Positions 20,715-30,029 of a stretch of DNA of 64,000 nucleotides are shown one piece after another. Each line of letters starts with the position of its first letter. Position 1 is the stretch's first letter. Position numbers and translations under genes: made by a program. Under the pieces are notes generated by a model. It was not told the origin of the DNA. It ran no database searches and worked only from the letters and a program-made list of their open reading frames with translations. This stretch comes from Edwardsiella tarda ATCC 15947 = NBRC 105688 (lineage in GTDB: Bacteria > Pseudomonadota > Gammaproteobacteria > Enterobacterales > Enterobacteriaceae). The stretch spans positions 3,472,001-3,536,000 of the forward strand of contig NZ_CP084506.1 of assembly GCF_003113495.2 (NCBI RefSeq), in the 5' to 3' direction.

Positions 20715-21653
20715 GTGATAGCTAACCCGATATTATCCATCATTATTGCCGTACATAACTCGGCCGACTATATATTGACCTGTTTACAAAGCCTCGAACA
20801 GGCATTAGATAAAGATTGTCGCCCTGAGTGCGTCGAGGCGATCATTGTTAATGATGGTTCCACCGATAACTCTTTAGACATCATTAATAATTTCCCAGCG
20901 AAAAACTTTACCAAGAAAGTATTCTCGGTTAATTTTCATAATGTTGGTAAAGTAAAGAAATTTGCTTTCACCCATTGTCAGGGCGAATATATCACGATCC
21001 TTGACAGTGATGATGCACTGAAGCAAAACGCTTTGACATGGCTACTCGAAAAAGTAACAGAAATTAACTTTGATTTGCTTATCACGCCGATCGAGGAAGT
21101 CAGAGGCGAGCTCAACCTAAAAAATGTAGAAATAAACAATAACGAAAAGCATATTGATAAGTCTTCAGCCAAAGAACTCTACCTTAATCATAAGATTATC
21201 GAAGGACATATTGCTGGCAAATTTATTCGCCGGTCATTATTAGATAATGATATGTTTCCTGATTTAGTCTGCTATGAAGATATCGTCACCGTTGCTTACG
21301 CTATTCATAATGCCAAGAAGATCATCTATAGCGACACTATTTGCTATCAATATAGAAAAAGAGAGAATAGTTTATCTGATGATAAGTATGGAGAGAAAAT
21401 TCTCCTAATATTTAACGCATTCGATAGAATAGAACCTTTTTTTATCGAAAACTCGACACAACGTTATCTATTCGAAGCACTCCTAGTTAAATCAATTTCA
21501 GACTTTATCTCCAGGACAAGAAGTCATAAAATACCACCTTACCTTACGGAAAAGTTAGTTAAAATCAATGGTATTAATTATTTACTATGTCCTAAGGTAA
21601 GATTTAGCAGAAAAAAAATGTACCTTGCTTTAAAATTGAGATCATTCTTATGA
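20715..21653 (+). CDS. Family 2 glycosyltransferase, LPS core
   Basis: A 312-residue GT-A fold transferase. The N-terminal ILSIIIAVHNSADY, IIVNDGSTDNSL and the metal-binding ILDSDD are all visible within the first 120 residues. The acceptor and sugar are unknown; its place between waaC and waaL suggests an outer-core or ligase-associated sugar. The start is a GTG 8 bp after waaC. Its DNA is clearly more AT-rich than the heptosyltransferase genes before it, a base composition often seen in variable core or O-antigen genes. Confidence 0.82.
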   Translation: MIANPILSIIIAVHNSADYILTCLQSLEQALDKDCRPECVEAIIVNDGSTDNSLDIINNFPAKNFTKKVFSVNFHNVGKVKKFAFTHCQGEYITILDSDDALKQNALTWLLEKVTEINFDLLITPIEEVRGELNLKNVEINNNEKHIDKSSAKELYLNHKIIEGHIAGKFIRRSLLDNDMFPDLVCYEDIVTVAYAIHNAKKIIYSDTICYQYRKRENSLSDDKYGEKILLIFNAFDRIEPFFIENSTQRYLFEALLVKSISDFISRTRSHKIPPYLTEKLVKINGINYLLCPKVRFSRKKMYLALKLRSFL

Positions 21654-22903
21654 TAACGAAAAATAAATATATCTCTACTATTATTTTTTTTATGTTAATA
21701 CTTGGGTTTTGTCTCGCCTCGTTCTCTAGCCCTTGGACAAGAGATATTTTCTATATCTGTGGTTATCTATGTATAATCTATATCATATTAAATCTATTTA
21801 ATAATAAAGGAAATAGCAACAGCTATATTAACCTTCTCATTCCTGGTAGCCTGCTCGTATTTGGTATCGCGCGTCTCCTCTGGGCCTGCTATTTTCAGCA
21901 TCATGACCATACGTTGGATGGTATCTATTATGCCTACAAATCAACAAGTAAGAGGTTGATTATCGGCGCTTTTATTATATATGCGGTATTCTTGCTACGT
22001 GAACCGTTAAAAATACTTTCACAATCACGATTCATCCTGACTCTACTTAAAGTATTACCGATCATAATACTCGGCTATGCCCTTTATCAATTTTCTATTC
22101 TTGGCATGGGACGGATTGAGCTATCAACGAATAGGGCGACCGCTACCGCATATATCATCACTCCTATTTTCTTAATTAGCCTTTACTTATGTCTGGAGCA
22201 GGTAAGTCGGTCAACAGGTCTATTATTAGCATTATTTAATCTATGTGCTTCAGCCATAACCATTCTATTAACACAAACACGCGCTGCTATCTTAGTCTAC
22301 TTAGTCTTAGCGTTAACCACGACATTTTGGATGTTACGTAAGCGAGTTAGCTGGAAAGCTATCGCTCTCATCCTTGGTGTCCTGATAGGGATTATGGCAC
22401 TAAGTTATCGACCGATAATCGAGCCGCGTATGGCCTCCGCAATCCAAGAGGCGAAAAGCTATAACATTACCACCGCCTCTGGCTCGTTTAGCTCCCGCTT
22501 CGCCATGTGGCATGCTGGGATCTATGTATTTAAACACCACCCCCTAGGACAATCAGCGGAAAGCCGCTATACACTTGTTCAAAACGCTGTCGAGCACAAA
22601 CAGATAAGCTCATTTATCATGCAATTCCTGGGCGTACATCTCCATAATGAGATCATTGAGACTCTCTCATTACAGGGGCTATGGGGTACTCTACTGCTAA
22701 TGATAGTCTATCTATCACTCCTTCTAACCAGCCTGATACAACGAAACCCATTGCTATTTTTATGTACCGTCAGCCTCATCGGATTTGGTCTCAGCGATGT
22801 CCTATTTTTTAGTCAAGAGGCAACGACACTATATTTAATCTGCATCGCACTATCATTAGTACTAGGAAGCCAGAGAGCTGAATATGAATATCGCCCACTT
22901 TGA
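21650..22903 (+). CDS. waaL: O-antigen ligase WaaL
   Basis: A 417-residue polytopic inner-membrane protein with about 10-12 hydrophobic segments. It joins undecaprenyl-linked O-antigen to lipid A-core on the periplasmic face. The large periplasmic loop carries the conserved HNEIIETLSLQGLWG motif, whose His is typical of ligases, and an Arg-rich TQTRAAIL precedes it. WaaL proteins vary widely, so topology, motif and position support the name more than identity. It overlaps the preceding gene by 4 bp and the next by 20 bp. Strongly AT-rich. Confidence 0.87.
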   Translation: MITKNKYISTIIFFMLILGFCLASFSSPWTRDIFYICGYLCIIYIILNLFNNKGNSNSYINLLIPGSLLVFGIARLLWACYFQHHDHTLDGIYYAYKSTSKRLIIGAFIIYAVFLLREPLKILSQSRFILTLLKVLPIIILGYALYQFSILGMGRIELSTNRATATAYIITPIFLISLYLCLEQVSRSTGLLLALFNLCASAITILLTQTRAAILVYLVLALTTTFWMLRKRVSWKAIALILGVLIGIMALSYRPIIEPRMASAIQEAKSYNITTASGSFSSRFAMWHAGIYVFKHHPLGQSAESRYTLVQNAVEHKQISSFIMQFLGVHLHNEIIETLSLQGLWGTLLLMIVYLSLLLTSLIQRNPLLFLCTVSLIGFGLSDVLFFSQEATTLYLICIALSLVLGSQRAEYEYRPL

Positions 22904-23990
22904 AACCTCGATGGATTGGGGAGGCCAGGAGTTACGCATCGTTGAGCAAGCCGAATGGCTCAACCAGCATGGCTACCCGACCTGGATTATTGCTCGACCT
23001 GGCTCGGCAATCCTCGCCAAGGCTCAGGAGAAAAACTTACCGACCTTCGCTATTCGCGTGCGCGGGTCGATACACCCAAAGACCCTTGCACCGCTACTGA
23101 GGTTTATCCGTACACAACGGATTGCTATCTTGGATTGTCATGGCAGTCGTGATGCGGTCTATGGTGCGTTGGTCAAGCTGTTGACAGGGGTCAAGGTGAT
23201 CCGTTCACGCCATGTGACCGATCCGATAAAAATCAGCGGGCTGCATGGACTGGTATGGAAACATGGCAACCACGGCATCATCACGACCGCCAAGAAGATT
23301 CAGGATATGCTGGAGACGCTAGGCATCCCTAACCAAGATAAGACACTGGTCGCTCCCGCTGGCGTCGATCCGCTCCGCTTCTCACCATCTCATGACGTAC
23401 AGACGCTACGCCAACAGCTGGGGATCGCCACGGATGATATCGTCGTGGCCAACATCGGGATGATCCGCCCAGATAAAGGGCAAAATTATTATATCGAAGC
23501 CTGCAAAAAACTGCTGGATCAAGGCTTACCACTTACTTGTATCCAAGTAGGAGAGTCAACCAGTCAAACGGTAGAGTTCAAACAGCATGTGCTTAATCTC
23601 GCTCAACCCTACCTCGGTCAACAGATCCGCTTTCTCGGCTACCACAACGATATCGAAAACTATCTGGCTATCGCTGACATTGTCGTTATTGCCTCCGTCG
23701 CAACAGAGGCCCAGACACGTTTAGTCTCTCAGGCCTTCCTGATGAAGAAAAATATTGTCGCCACCACCACGGGCGGATTACCGGAAATGATTAGTAATGA
23801 GCACACTGGCCTCCTCTGCCCGGCTCATGATGCTCAGGCATTAGCTAACGCCATCCGTCGTTTGATCGAACAGCCCCAATTACGCGCGACTCTACGCGAA
23901 AATGCCTATGAGTATGCGCAGAAATATATGACCTTTGACCACATGATGAAGGAAATGATCACGTTCTACCAAGCGATATTAGCGAAATAA
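22884..23990 (+). CDS. Family 4 glycosyltransferase, LPS core
   Basis: A 368-residue GT-B fold transferase. The N-terminal acceptor domain begins MNIAHFETSMDWGGQELR. The C-terminal donor domain contains ANIGMIRPDKGQNYYIEA, FLGYHNDIENYLAIADIVV and the family 4 acidic/glycine motif region (TTTGGLPEMI). The sugar is not predictable by eye. It starts inside the end of waaL and is probably co-transcribed with it. A GC hairpin (ccccctcag/ctgaggggg, 23996-24020) follows without a U run. Confidence 0.83.
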   Translation: MNIAHFETSMDWGGQELRIVEQAEWLNQHGYPTWIIARPGSAILAKAQEKNLPTFAIRVRGSIHPKTLAPLLRFIRTQRIAILDCHGSRDAVYGALVKLLTGVKVIRSRHVTDPIKISGLHGLVWKHGNHGIITTAKKIQDMLETLGIPNQDKTLVAPAGVDPLRFSPSHDVQTLRQQLGIATDDIVVANIGMIRPDKGQNYYIEACKKLLDQGLPLTCIQVGESTSQTVEFKQHVLNLAQPYLGQQIRFLGYHNDIENYLAIADIVVIASVATEAQTRLVSQAFLMKKNIVATTTGGLPEMISNEHTGLLCPAHDAQALANAIRRLIEQPQLRATLRENAYEYAQKYMTFDHMMKEMITFYQAILAK

Positions 23991-24133
23991 TCTGCCCCCC
24001 TCAGGCTAATACTGAGGGGGAATAATACGATAAAATAAGAGGATGAATAGATAAATAGTATCTAAGCAGATCTACTGCTAAGATTTATATGGTAATTTAT
24101 TATCATAGTTTATTTTTATAAAAAAATTATTAT

Positions 24134-25396
24134 ATGAATAATGACTCGAATATGACCTACCATCTCATTCATCTGATCGATCTGCGCAATGTCGGTGGTG
24201 TCGAAACAATGTTTTGCGATTTTCTACACTACGCTGTGCAAGCCTACCCGCACATGCAGCACACACTGGTGATGGAGCACCAAGGCATTGCCTCAGCATT
24301 ACGTCCTCGATTACAGGGCCTATCCCAGGTACATCTGCGCCCGATCAAGCGCTATGGTCAGCTCAGTCTACCGAACCGCCCCAAAATTTTTCGCGCCTGG
24401 AACCGCCTACGTATCATTCGCCAGATCCATCCTGACGTCATCATAATCTGGAATCAGTTTACTGAGTGGCATCTTTCTAACGCGCGTACCGCGCGCTATC
24501 TTGCCAACGTCCCAATCGTCTATTATGAGCATGGAATGTCATGGTATCAGCACACGCCTTCACTACCGACACGCTTCTTTGCTCACGTCACCCACTGCCT
24601 AGCCGTCTCCCATGCCTGTAAACGGATGCTAGAGCTGAAACATCACATTACTCAACCGATCACGATCGAACCCAATGCGCCACGCCGCTTAGCGCACACT
24701 CACACCATCAAACCACCACGGGTAACCGGTCAACCCATCATCTTCGGCAGCGCCGGACGTCTGGTGCCGCTGAAATGCCTTGGACTCCTATTACTGGCCT
24801 CCCAAGAGCTAGCGCGACGTAATATTCCGCACCACTGTTATATCGCCGGTGTCGGTAATGAAGCCGACTACCTCTCTCGTCTGAGAGAAACACTACACGT
24901 TGAACAAAATACGACCCTAATGGGGTTTGTCAGTGATATGGGAGCATTTTATGAACGACTCGATCTCTATCTCTGCCCATCCATGCATGAGACCGCATCG
25001 TTAGCCGCGCTCGAGGCAGGAACCTATGGTGTCCCGACGATCACCAGCAATATCGATGGATTACCAGAGACGGTACGCCACCAGCATACTGGGCTGTGTC
25101 TAACCCCCGAACTCTCGGTACAACAGTATGCTGATCTTTGTGGTGCCTCAACCCACTTTGCTCCCTTAGTATACGACCCACAACACGATCGGTTGACGCC
25201 ACCACTCATGCTATCGCCCGTACAACTCGCCGACAGCATCGAATATCTCTATCACCATCCTGAAGTCTACCAGCGTCTTAGCCAAGGTGCCCAAGAGCAT
25301 GCCGCAGCCAGTAGAGACTTCAACGCACTGGCCGAAGCCCTCTGCCAACATCTGATGACATGGGCACAAGAGGCTACGGATCCTACCCGTCGCTAA
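24134..25396 (+). CDS. Family 4 glycosyltransferase, LPS core
   Basis: A 420-residue GT-B fold transferase. The N-terminal domain contains LIDLRNVGGVETMFCDFL. The donor domain has FGSAGRLVPLKCLGLLLLA and HETASLAALEAGTYGVPTITSNIDGLPETV, a typical family 4 E-x7-E-like region. The start at 24134 lacks a clear ribosome site; an in-frame ATG at 24152 is a real alternative. It follows a 143 bp AT-rich gap that may carry its own promoter, and ends at a good terminator. Confidence 0.8.
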   Translation: MNNDSNMTYHLIHLIDLRNVGGVETMFCDFLHYAVQAYPHMQHTLVMEHQGIASALRPRLQGLSQVHLRPIKRYGQLSLPNRPKIFRAWNRLRIIRQIHPDVIIIWNQFTEWHLSNARTARYLANVPIVYYEHGMSWYQHTPSLPTRFFAHVTHCLAVSHACKRMLELKHHITQPITIEPNAPRRLAHTHTIKPPRVTGQPIIFGSAGRLVPLKCLGLLLLASQELARRNIPHHCYIAGVGNEADYLSRLRETLHVEQNTTLMGFVSDMGAFYERLDLYLCPSMHETASLAALEAGTYGVPTITSNIDGLPETVRHQHTGLCLTPELSVQQYADLCGASTHFAPLVYDPQHDRLTPPLMLSPVQLADSIEYLYHHPEVYQRLSQGAQEHAAASRDFNALAEALCQHLMTWAQEATDPTRR

Positions 25397-25402
25397 ACGA
25401 CT

Positions 25403-25424
25403 AAGGGAGGCTTTCGCCTCCCTT
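25403..25424. terminator. Hairpin terminator between convergent glycosyltransferase and deacetylase genes
   Basis: Arms aagggaggc (25403-25411) and gcctccctt (25416-25424) with a tttc loop form a strong symmetrical hairpin between two convergent genes. It can act in both directions, although the trailing T runs are short. Confidence 0.65.
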
Positions 25425-25457
25425 GTCATACGTGATGAGCGACCTACGTGAATATGA

Positions 25458-26429
25458 CTACGCAGGCGCTCGCTGTGCGCATTTCATCTGATAATACTCA
25501 GCTAAGGTCGCCCCTTGTACGCGTGGCGCCAACCAAGTAAACAAGGCCTCGAGATCGTGATACAGCTGTTCAATATCCTGCGCATTGCGGAAGGTCGGAC
25601 TTCCTCCCGGCATAAACTCCGATGAATGCAGCATAAATTCGACATAGTCCCGACCTTGCTCGAGATGGTAATCCACCACGCGCTGCATCTCTGGCAGGTT
25701 CCCGCCTCGAGGACGTACCCACTGAACCGACGGCGGACGACGCTTGCCACGCAGGCGATCATAACTTGTACGCAATTGATTAAAGAATGGCGAGTGCTTG
25801 AGACGCGTACTCATCGGTACTTCAAGTAATGAAGAGTCACCCTCTAGGCGCAAATCACGGGTATCGACAAAATAGGCTTTATCTGGATAGTGCCGATAGT
25901 CACTCCCACCATCCCCTTGCGGTGCGCCTTTAGCACCACGCCAGTCGACGCGTGGCGTAACCGAACAATCCACCCGATAGCCATACTCCAGCAGCAACTG
26001 TAGATAGAAGGCATTCATCGCCCAACGTCCCGCACGATGACTGACCATTTTCGTTTGGAACGTCTCCTCCAATAAATGGGTCATATAATCGACTTTTTGC
26101 CGCATTACATCATCAGGATATTCAATTAGATAGGGTTTATTAGCCCAATCGTTATCGGTAAGTGGAATTTCTGGAGGGCTATTCCAGGCGTGTAAATGCA
26201 TACCCACCTCGCCGCACCCGCGTGCAATCACATCACGGGCAAACGCAACATAGGTAGGATCGCTGGCCATTTCATAATTGGTCAGATAAACCGGCTTAAA
26301 GCCATATTTTTCGCATAGCTGCTGAAAGCGAGGTAAATAACGGGCATTCTCTGTCGTGATCCGATCGTGGTTCTGCCACAGATTATCACCCTCAGTATCG
26401 ATGGTAATGATAAATGCAGGCTGGCTCAT
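25458..26429 (-). CDS. Polysaccharide deacetylase-family protein, LPS core (WabN/WalW-like)
   Basis: A 323-residue protein of the NodB/polysaccharide deacetylase superfamily. The N-terminal FIITIDTEGDN supplies the catalytic Asp; GEVGMHLHAWNSPP gives the metal-binding H-x-H-like site; VSHRAGRWAMN is a further motif. In Klebsiella, WabN deacetylates the outer-core GlcNAc added by WabH, and the presence of wabG and wabH nearby fits that job, but the exact homologue is uncertain. It is the only minus-strand gene inside the core cluster. GAGGAAG lies upstream of the ATG. Confidence 0.75.
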   Translation of the reverse strand: MSQPAFIITIDTEGDNLWQNHDRITTENARYLPRFQQLCEKYGFKPVYLTNYEMASDPTYVAFARDVIARGCGEVGMHLHAWNSPPEIPLTDNDWANKPYLIEYPDDVMRQKVDYMTHLLEETFQTKMVSHRAGRWAMNAFYLQLLLEYGYRVDCSVTPRVDWRGAKGAPQGDGGSDYRHYPDKAYFVDTRDLRLEGDSSLLEVPMSTRLKHSPFFNQLRTSYDRLRGKRRPPSVQWVRPRGGNLPEMQRVVDYHLEQGRDYVEFMLHSSEFMPGGSPTFRNAQDIEQLYHDLEALFTWLAPRVQGATLAEYYQMKCAQRAPA

Positions 26430-26559
26430 ATTAATACGTCTTCCTCAAGCCTAATCTTTCGCCCATGGTAGAACAATTGCTTTAAAACCGCCACAACACT
26501 TCTCCCCACCGACCTTATCCACTAAAATCAAAGGTCAAACCGCAGGAAAAGGCAAAAGC

Positions 26560-27636
26560 ATGGCATCGAACCCGACGCTTCCCGTCGCATTTTCTCCTCA
26601 GCGTATTCTGGTTATCAAGCTGCGTCATCATGGCGATATGCTATTGATTACACCTGTCATTAATACGCTAAAGCAGCACTATCCAGCCGCCGAGATAGAT
26701 GTTTTACTGTATGCAGAAACACGGGAAATGCTCTCTGCCAACCCCGACATCCACCAGATCTATTGCATCGATCGCCAGTGGAAAAGACAGGGGATACGTT
26801 ATCAACTCGGCCAAGAGTGGCGATTACTGCGCACACTGCGTGCACAGCAGTATGATCTGGTGGTCAACCTGGCCGATCAATGGCGCAGCGCCATCGTCAC
26901 CAGGCTTAGCGCGGCACCCGTGCGTCTCGGCTTCGATTTTACCAAGCGCCGCCATCCACTATGGCGACGTAGCCATACCCACCTGATCAGTACAGCAGAT
27001 CATGGGCGGTTGCATACCGTCGAGCAGAATCTGACGATCCTCGCGCCTCTAGCACTACCTGACATCGATCCGCGCGTCACCATGGGCTATACGCAACAGG
27101 ACTGGCAACAGGTGCAAGCGCTTCTTCCCAAGGAGTGGCCCACAAGTTACATCGTCATCCAACCGACCTCTCGCTGGTTCTTTAAATGCTGGCAAGAGTC
27201 GCGGATGAGTGAGGTCATTAACGCGCTATCACAGTCCGGACAACACATTCTACTCACCTCGGGCCCCGATGAACGCGAATTAGCAATGATTGCGCGGATC
27301 ATACAGGGCTGTCCCGGCGCCAATATCACGAGCCTAGCGGGGCGACTCACACTACGTCAATTAGCGGCGGCTATCGACCACGCCCGCTTGTTTATCGGCG
27401 TCGATTCAGTTCCTATGCATATGGCAGCGGCGTTGCAAACACCACTAGTCGCTTTGTTCGGCCCCTCGAAACTTACCTTCTGGCGACCTTGGCAAGCTCA
27501 AGGTGAGGTCATCTGGGCCGGTGATTTTGGCGCATTGCCCGACCCGGATGCCATCGATACTCAAACCGAGGAGCGCTATTTGGACTTAATCCCCAGCGAT
27601 GCCGTCATTAGCGCGGCCAAGAGATTACTCGCATGA
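26560..27636 (+). CDS. waaQ: LPS heptosyltransferase III
   Basis: Family 9 glycosyltransferase that adds the branching third heptose of the inner core. It has 358 residues. RILVIKLRHHGDMLLITPVINTLK is the WaaQ N-terminal signature; IGVDSVPMHMAAALQTPLVALFGPS is the donor-site motif. It is divergent from the deacetylase and begins the waaQ-wabG-wabH unit, overlapping wabG by 4 bp. I found no ops/JUMPstart element upstream. Confidence 0.93.
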   Translation: MASNPTLPVAFSPQRILVIKLRHHGDMLLITPVINTLKQHYPAAEIDVLLYAETREMLSANPDIHQIYCIDRQWKRQGIRYQLGQEWRLLRTLRAQQYDLVVNLADQWRSAIVTRLSAAPVRLGFDFTKRRHPLWRRSHTHLISTADHGRLHTVEQNLTILAPLALPDIDPRVTMGYTQQDWQQVQALLPKEWPTSYIVIQPTSRWFFKCWQESRMSEVINALSQSGQHILLTSGPDERELAMIARIIQGCPGANITSLAGRLTLRQLAAAIDHARLFIGVDSVPMHMAAALQTPLVALFGPSKLTFWRPWQAQGEVIWAGDFGALPDPDAIDTQTEERYLDLIPSDAVISAAKRLLA

Positions 27637-28760
27637 CCCAATTTCGACTGGCCCTCGTACGGCAGAAGTATCGTCCAGATGGCGGTGCTGAACGTTTTGT
27701 CTCTCGCGCGCTTGAGGCATTGGATAGTCATGACATCGAGCTAAATGTTATCACTCGTCAATGGCAAGGCCCGATCAAACCTGATTGGCATATTCATCTC
27801 TGCGATCCGAGGAAATGGGGACGAATCAGTCGGGAGCGTGGTTTCGCCCATGCCGCTCGCGCCCTCTGGCAACACCAGCGCTTCGATCTGGTACAAAGCC
27901 ATGAGCGTATTCCCGGCTGTGACCTCTATCGTGCCGGGGATGGCGTCCACCAACGCTGGTTAATGCAGCGAGCGCGGATCCTACCGGGATGGAAGGCCCG
28001 CCTCCTGTGGCATGATCGCTACCACCGTTATGTGATGGAGGCAGAGCGCGCCATGTATCAGGCACCGGAACTGCGCGCCGTCATCTGTAACGCCGCGATG
28101 ATTAAGCGGGAGATTATGGAGGATTTCGGCCTCCCGGATGAAAAGATCCATGTCATCTATAATGCTATCGATCATCAGCGTTTTCTGCCGCCTGATGAGA
28201 CGCTACGGGCAACACTGCGTCGCCAGTGGCAGATCCCACAGGAAGCCACTTGTCTGATCTATGTCGGTTCCGGTTTTGAACGCAAGGGGCTACGGGCGGC
28301 AATTGAGGCACTCGCTCCCACGCCACGTTACTTACTGGTGGTCGGCAAGGATAAAGAAGAGGCGCGTTATCAAGCACTGGCGCGTACCTTAGGCTGCGCC
28401 GAACGTGTACGCTTCTTAGGGGTACAAACAGAAACGCTGCCCTTCTACCAAATGGCCGATGGTTTATTGTTGCCTACACTCTACGACCCGTTTCCTAACG
28501 TCATTTTAGAAGCAATGGCTTGCGGTCTACCCGTGATCACTAGCACAGGCTGTGGCGGCGCTGAGTTTATCCGTAATGGTGAGAATGGCTATGTCTGCGA
28601 TGCCTTGGACATTGTCGCGCTACGTGAAGCGATCATGGCGTTACCCACACAAGCGCTAGGCTCTCACGCAAGCAAACAGGCTCGCTCACAGATTATGTCT
28701 TGTAGCGCCGAACATCTCTCTGCCCAACTGATTACGCTGTATCAACAGCTGGTGAAGTAA
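27633..28760 (+). CDS. wabG: Family 4 glycosyltransferase WabG (outer-core GalA transferase)
   Basis: A 375-residue GT-B transferase. The N-terminus FRLALVRQKYRPDGGAERFVSRALEAL and the GSGFERKGLRAAIEAL donor motif are shared by the WabG/WaaG group. The EAMACGLPVI segment carries the family 4 acidic motif. With wabH directly downstream and no E. coli-type outer-core genes nearby, the Klebsiella/Serratia-type WabG, which transfers galacturonic acid to heptose II, is the better match than WaaG. The sugar specificity is inferred. Confidence 0.86.
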   Translation: MTQFRLALVRQKYRPDGGAERFVSRALEALDSHDIELNVITRQWQGPIKPDWHIHLCDPRKWGRISRERGFAHAARALWQHQRFDLVQSHERIPGCDLYRAGDGVHQRWLMQRARILPGWKARLLWHDRYHRYVMEAERAMYQAPELRAVICNAAMIKREIMEDFGLPDEKIHVIYNAIDHQRFLPPDETLRATLRRQWQIPQEATCLIYVGSGFERKGLRAAIEALAPTPRYLLVVGKDKEEARYQALARTLGCAERVRFLGVQTETLPFYQMADGLLLPTLYDPFPNVILEAMACGLPVITSTGCGGAEFIRNGENGYVCDALDIVALREAIMALPTQALGSHASKQARSQIMSCSAEHLSAQLITLYQQLVK

Positions 28761-29855
28761 ATGCGTATTTTATTTATTATCGACGGCCTACCCGGTGGCG
28801 GCGCGGAAAAGGTAGTACTCACCTTAGCCCAGCAGTTTCTTACCCAAGGTGATAAGGTCTCCCTGTTTTCCTTACGCGACATTTGTCAGTATTCACTGCC
28901 TGCCAATATCGATTACCGAGTGATCCATGATCATTGCCGCTTCCCTTGGCGAAAATTGACGGAGCTATCGCGTCGCGCACGCCAACTAGATGCGGAGATC
29001 TACCGAGCCGAGCAAGATGGCCATTACGATTTAGTCTTATCTAATCTGCATAAAACCGATCGTATCGTCGCACGGAGTGAGGCGCTACGAAACCATAACC
29101 TATGGTTTTGTCTGCATGGTGTTTTCTCCACCTCCTATCTTGGCCACCGTCATGGTTTTGACCGTTGGCTAAAGCAGAAAAAGATCCGCCAAGTTTACCA
29201 AAATCGTCGTATCGTCGCTGTATCACAAGCCGTTGGGCATGACCTATGCGCACAATTCAACATTACGCCTGCGCAACTACAAGTCATCCCCAACCCATTC
29301 GATCTCGCGGCTATTCGCCAAGCTAGTGAAGCGCCTTGCCCTCTTTTGGGACAAGATTACCTGATCCATGTCGGACGATTCCATCAGGCTAAACGTCACG
29401 ATCGGCTGTTAGAAGCCTATGCAGAAAGTGGCATCACCGATCCACTCGTTTTACTCGGGCAGGGGACTCACGAACAAGAGTCTCGGCTCCGCGCTCTGGT
29501 TAAAAAATTAGGATTAGAGCAGCGCGTATTATTTCAAGGCTTTCAGGCGAATCCTTATCCCTGGATCCGTCACGCAAGATTACTGGTCGTCAGTTCTGAT
29601 AGTGAGGGATTCGGTAATGTACTTGTTGAGGCACTCGCGCTAGGCACCGCCGTTGTCAGTACTCGGTGTCCTGGTGGGCCGGCCGAAATTCTAACAGGTG
29701 AACTAGCTCGAGGGCTCTGCTCCCCTGATGTTCATGCTTTAGCCAAGACTTTATTGGATATTTATTACCATCCTCAAACTATCGATAACAATGCACTACT
29801 GAAATACGATGTTGACAGTGTCTGTATGCATTACCGCCGCCTCGGTGCACCATGA
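28761..29855 (+). CDS. wabH: Family 4 glycosyltransferase WabH (outer-core GlcNAc transferase)
   Basis: A 364-residue GT-B transferase beginning MRILFIIDGLPGGGAEKVVLTLAQ. The donor domain holds HVGRFHQAKRHDRLLEAYAES and SDSEGFGNVLVEALALGTAVVST. NLHKTDRIVARSE is typical of WabH. In Klebsiella and Serratia WabH adds GlcNAc to the GalA placed by WabG, after which WabN deacetylates it. The ATG follows the wabG stop with no gap. Confidence 0.82.
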   Translation: MRILFIIDGLPGGGAEKVVLTLAQQFLTQGDKVSLFSLRDICQYSLPANIDYRVIHDHCRFPWRKLTELSRRARQLDAEIYRAEQDGHYDLVLSNLHKTDRIVARSEALRNHNLWFCLHGVFSTSYLGHRHGFDRWLKQKKIRQVYQNRRIVAVSQAVGHDLCAQFNITPAQLQVIPNPFDLAAIRQASEAPCPLLGQDYLIHVGRFHQAKRHDRLLEAYAESGITDPLVLLGQGTHEQESRLRALVKKLGLEQRVLFQGFQANPYPWIRHARLLVVSSDSEGFGNVLVEALALGTAVVSTRCPGGPAEILTGELARGLCSPDVHALAKTLLDIYYHPQTIDNNALLKYDVDSVCMHYRRLGAP

Positions 29856-30029
29856 AAAACAAGCCGTGTCTTATACGGTATGATCTCGCACACCGTATAC
29901 ATGTGATCGTGTCTCTTCCCCCATTGCTCGCAATATGGAAATCCGGGGAAAATCGGTAAAATAATGGCATTAAAGTAGGTAAATGCTTAGAATTTGCCCG
30001 CCAATACTATAAAGATAACGGATACAAGC

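Noticed and set aside
23996..24020. Terminator after the first family 4 glycosyltransferase
   Set aside because: The stem is strong but is followed by aataatacg rather than a T run; kept only as a mention.
26430..26559. ops/JUMPstart element for RfaH before waaQ
   Set aside because: I searched for GGCGGTAG and its flanks in this gap and upstream of hldD and found no match.
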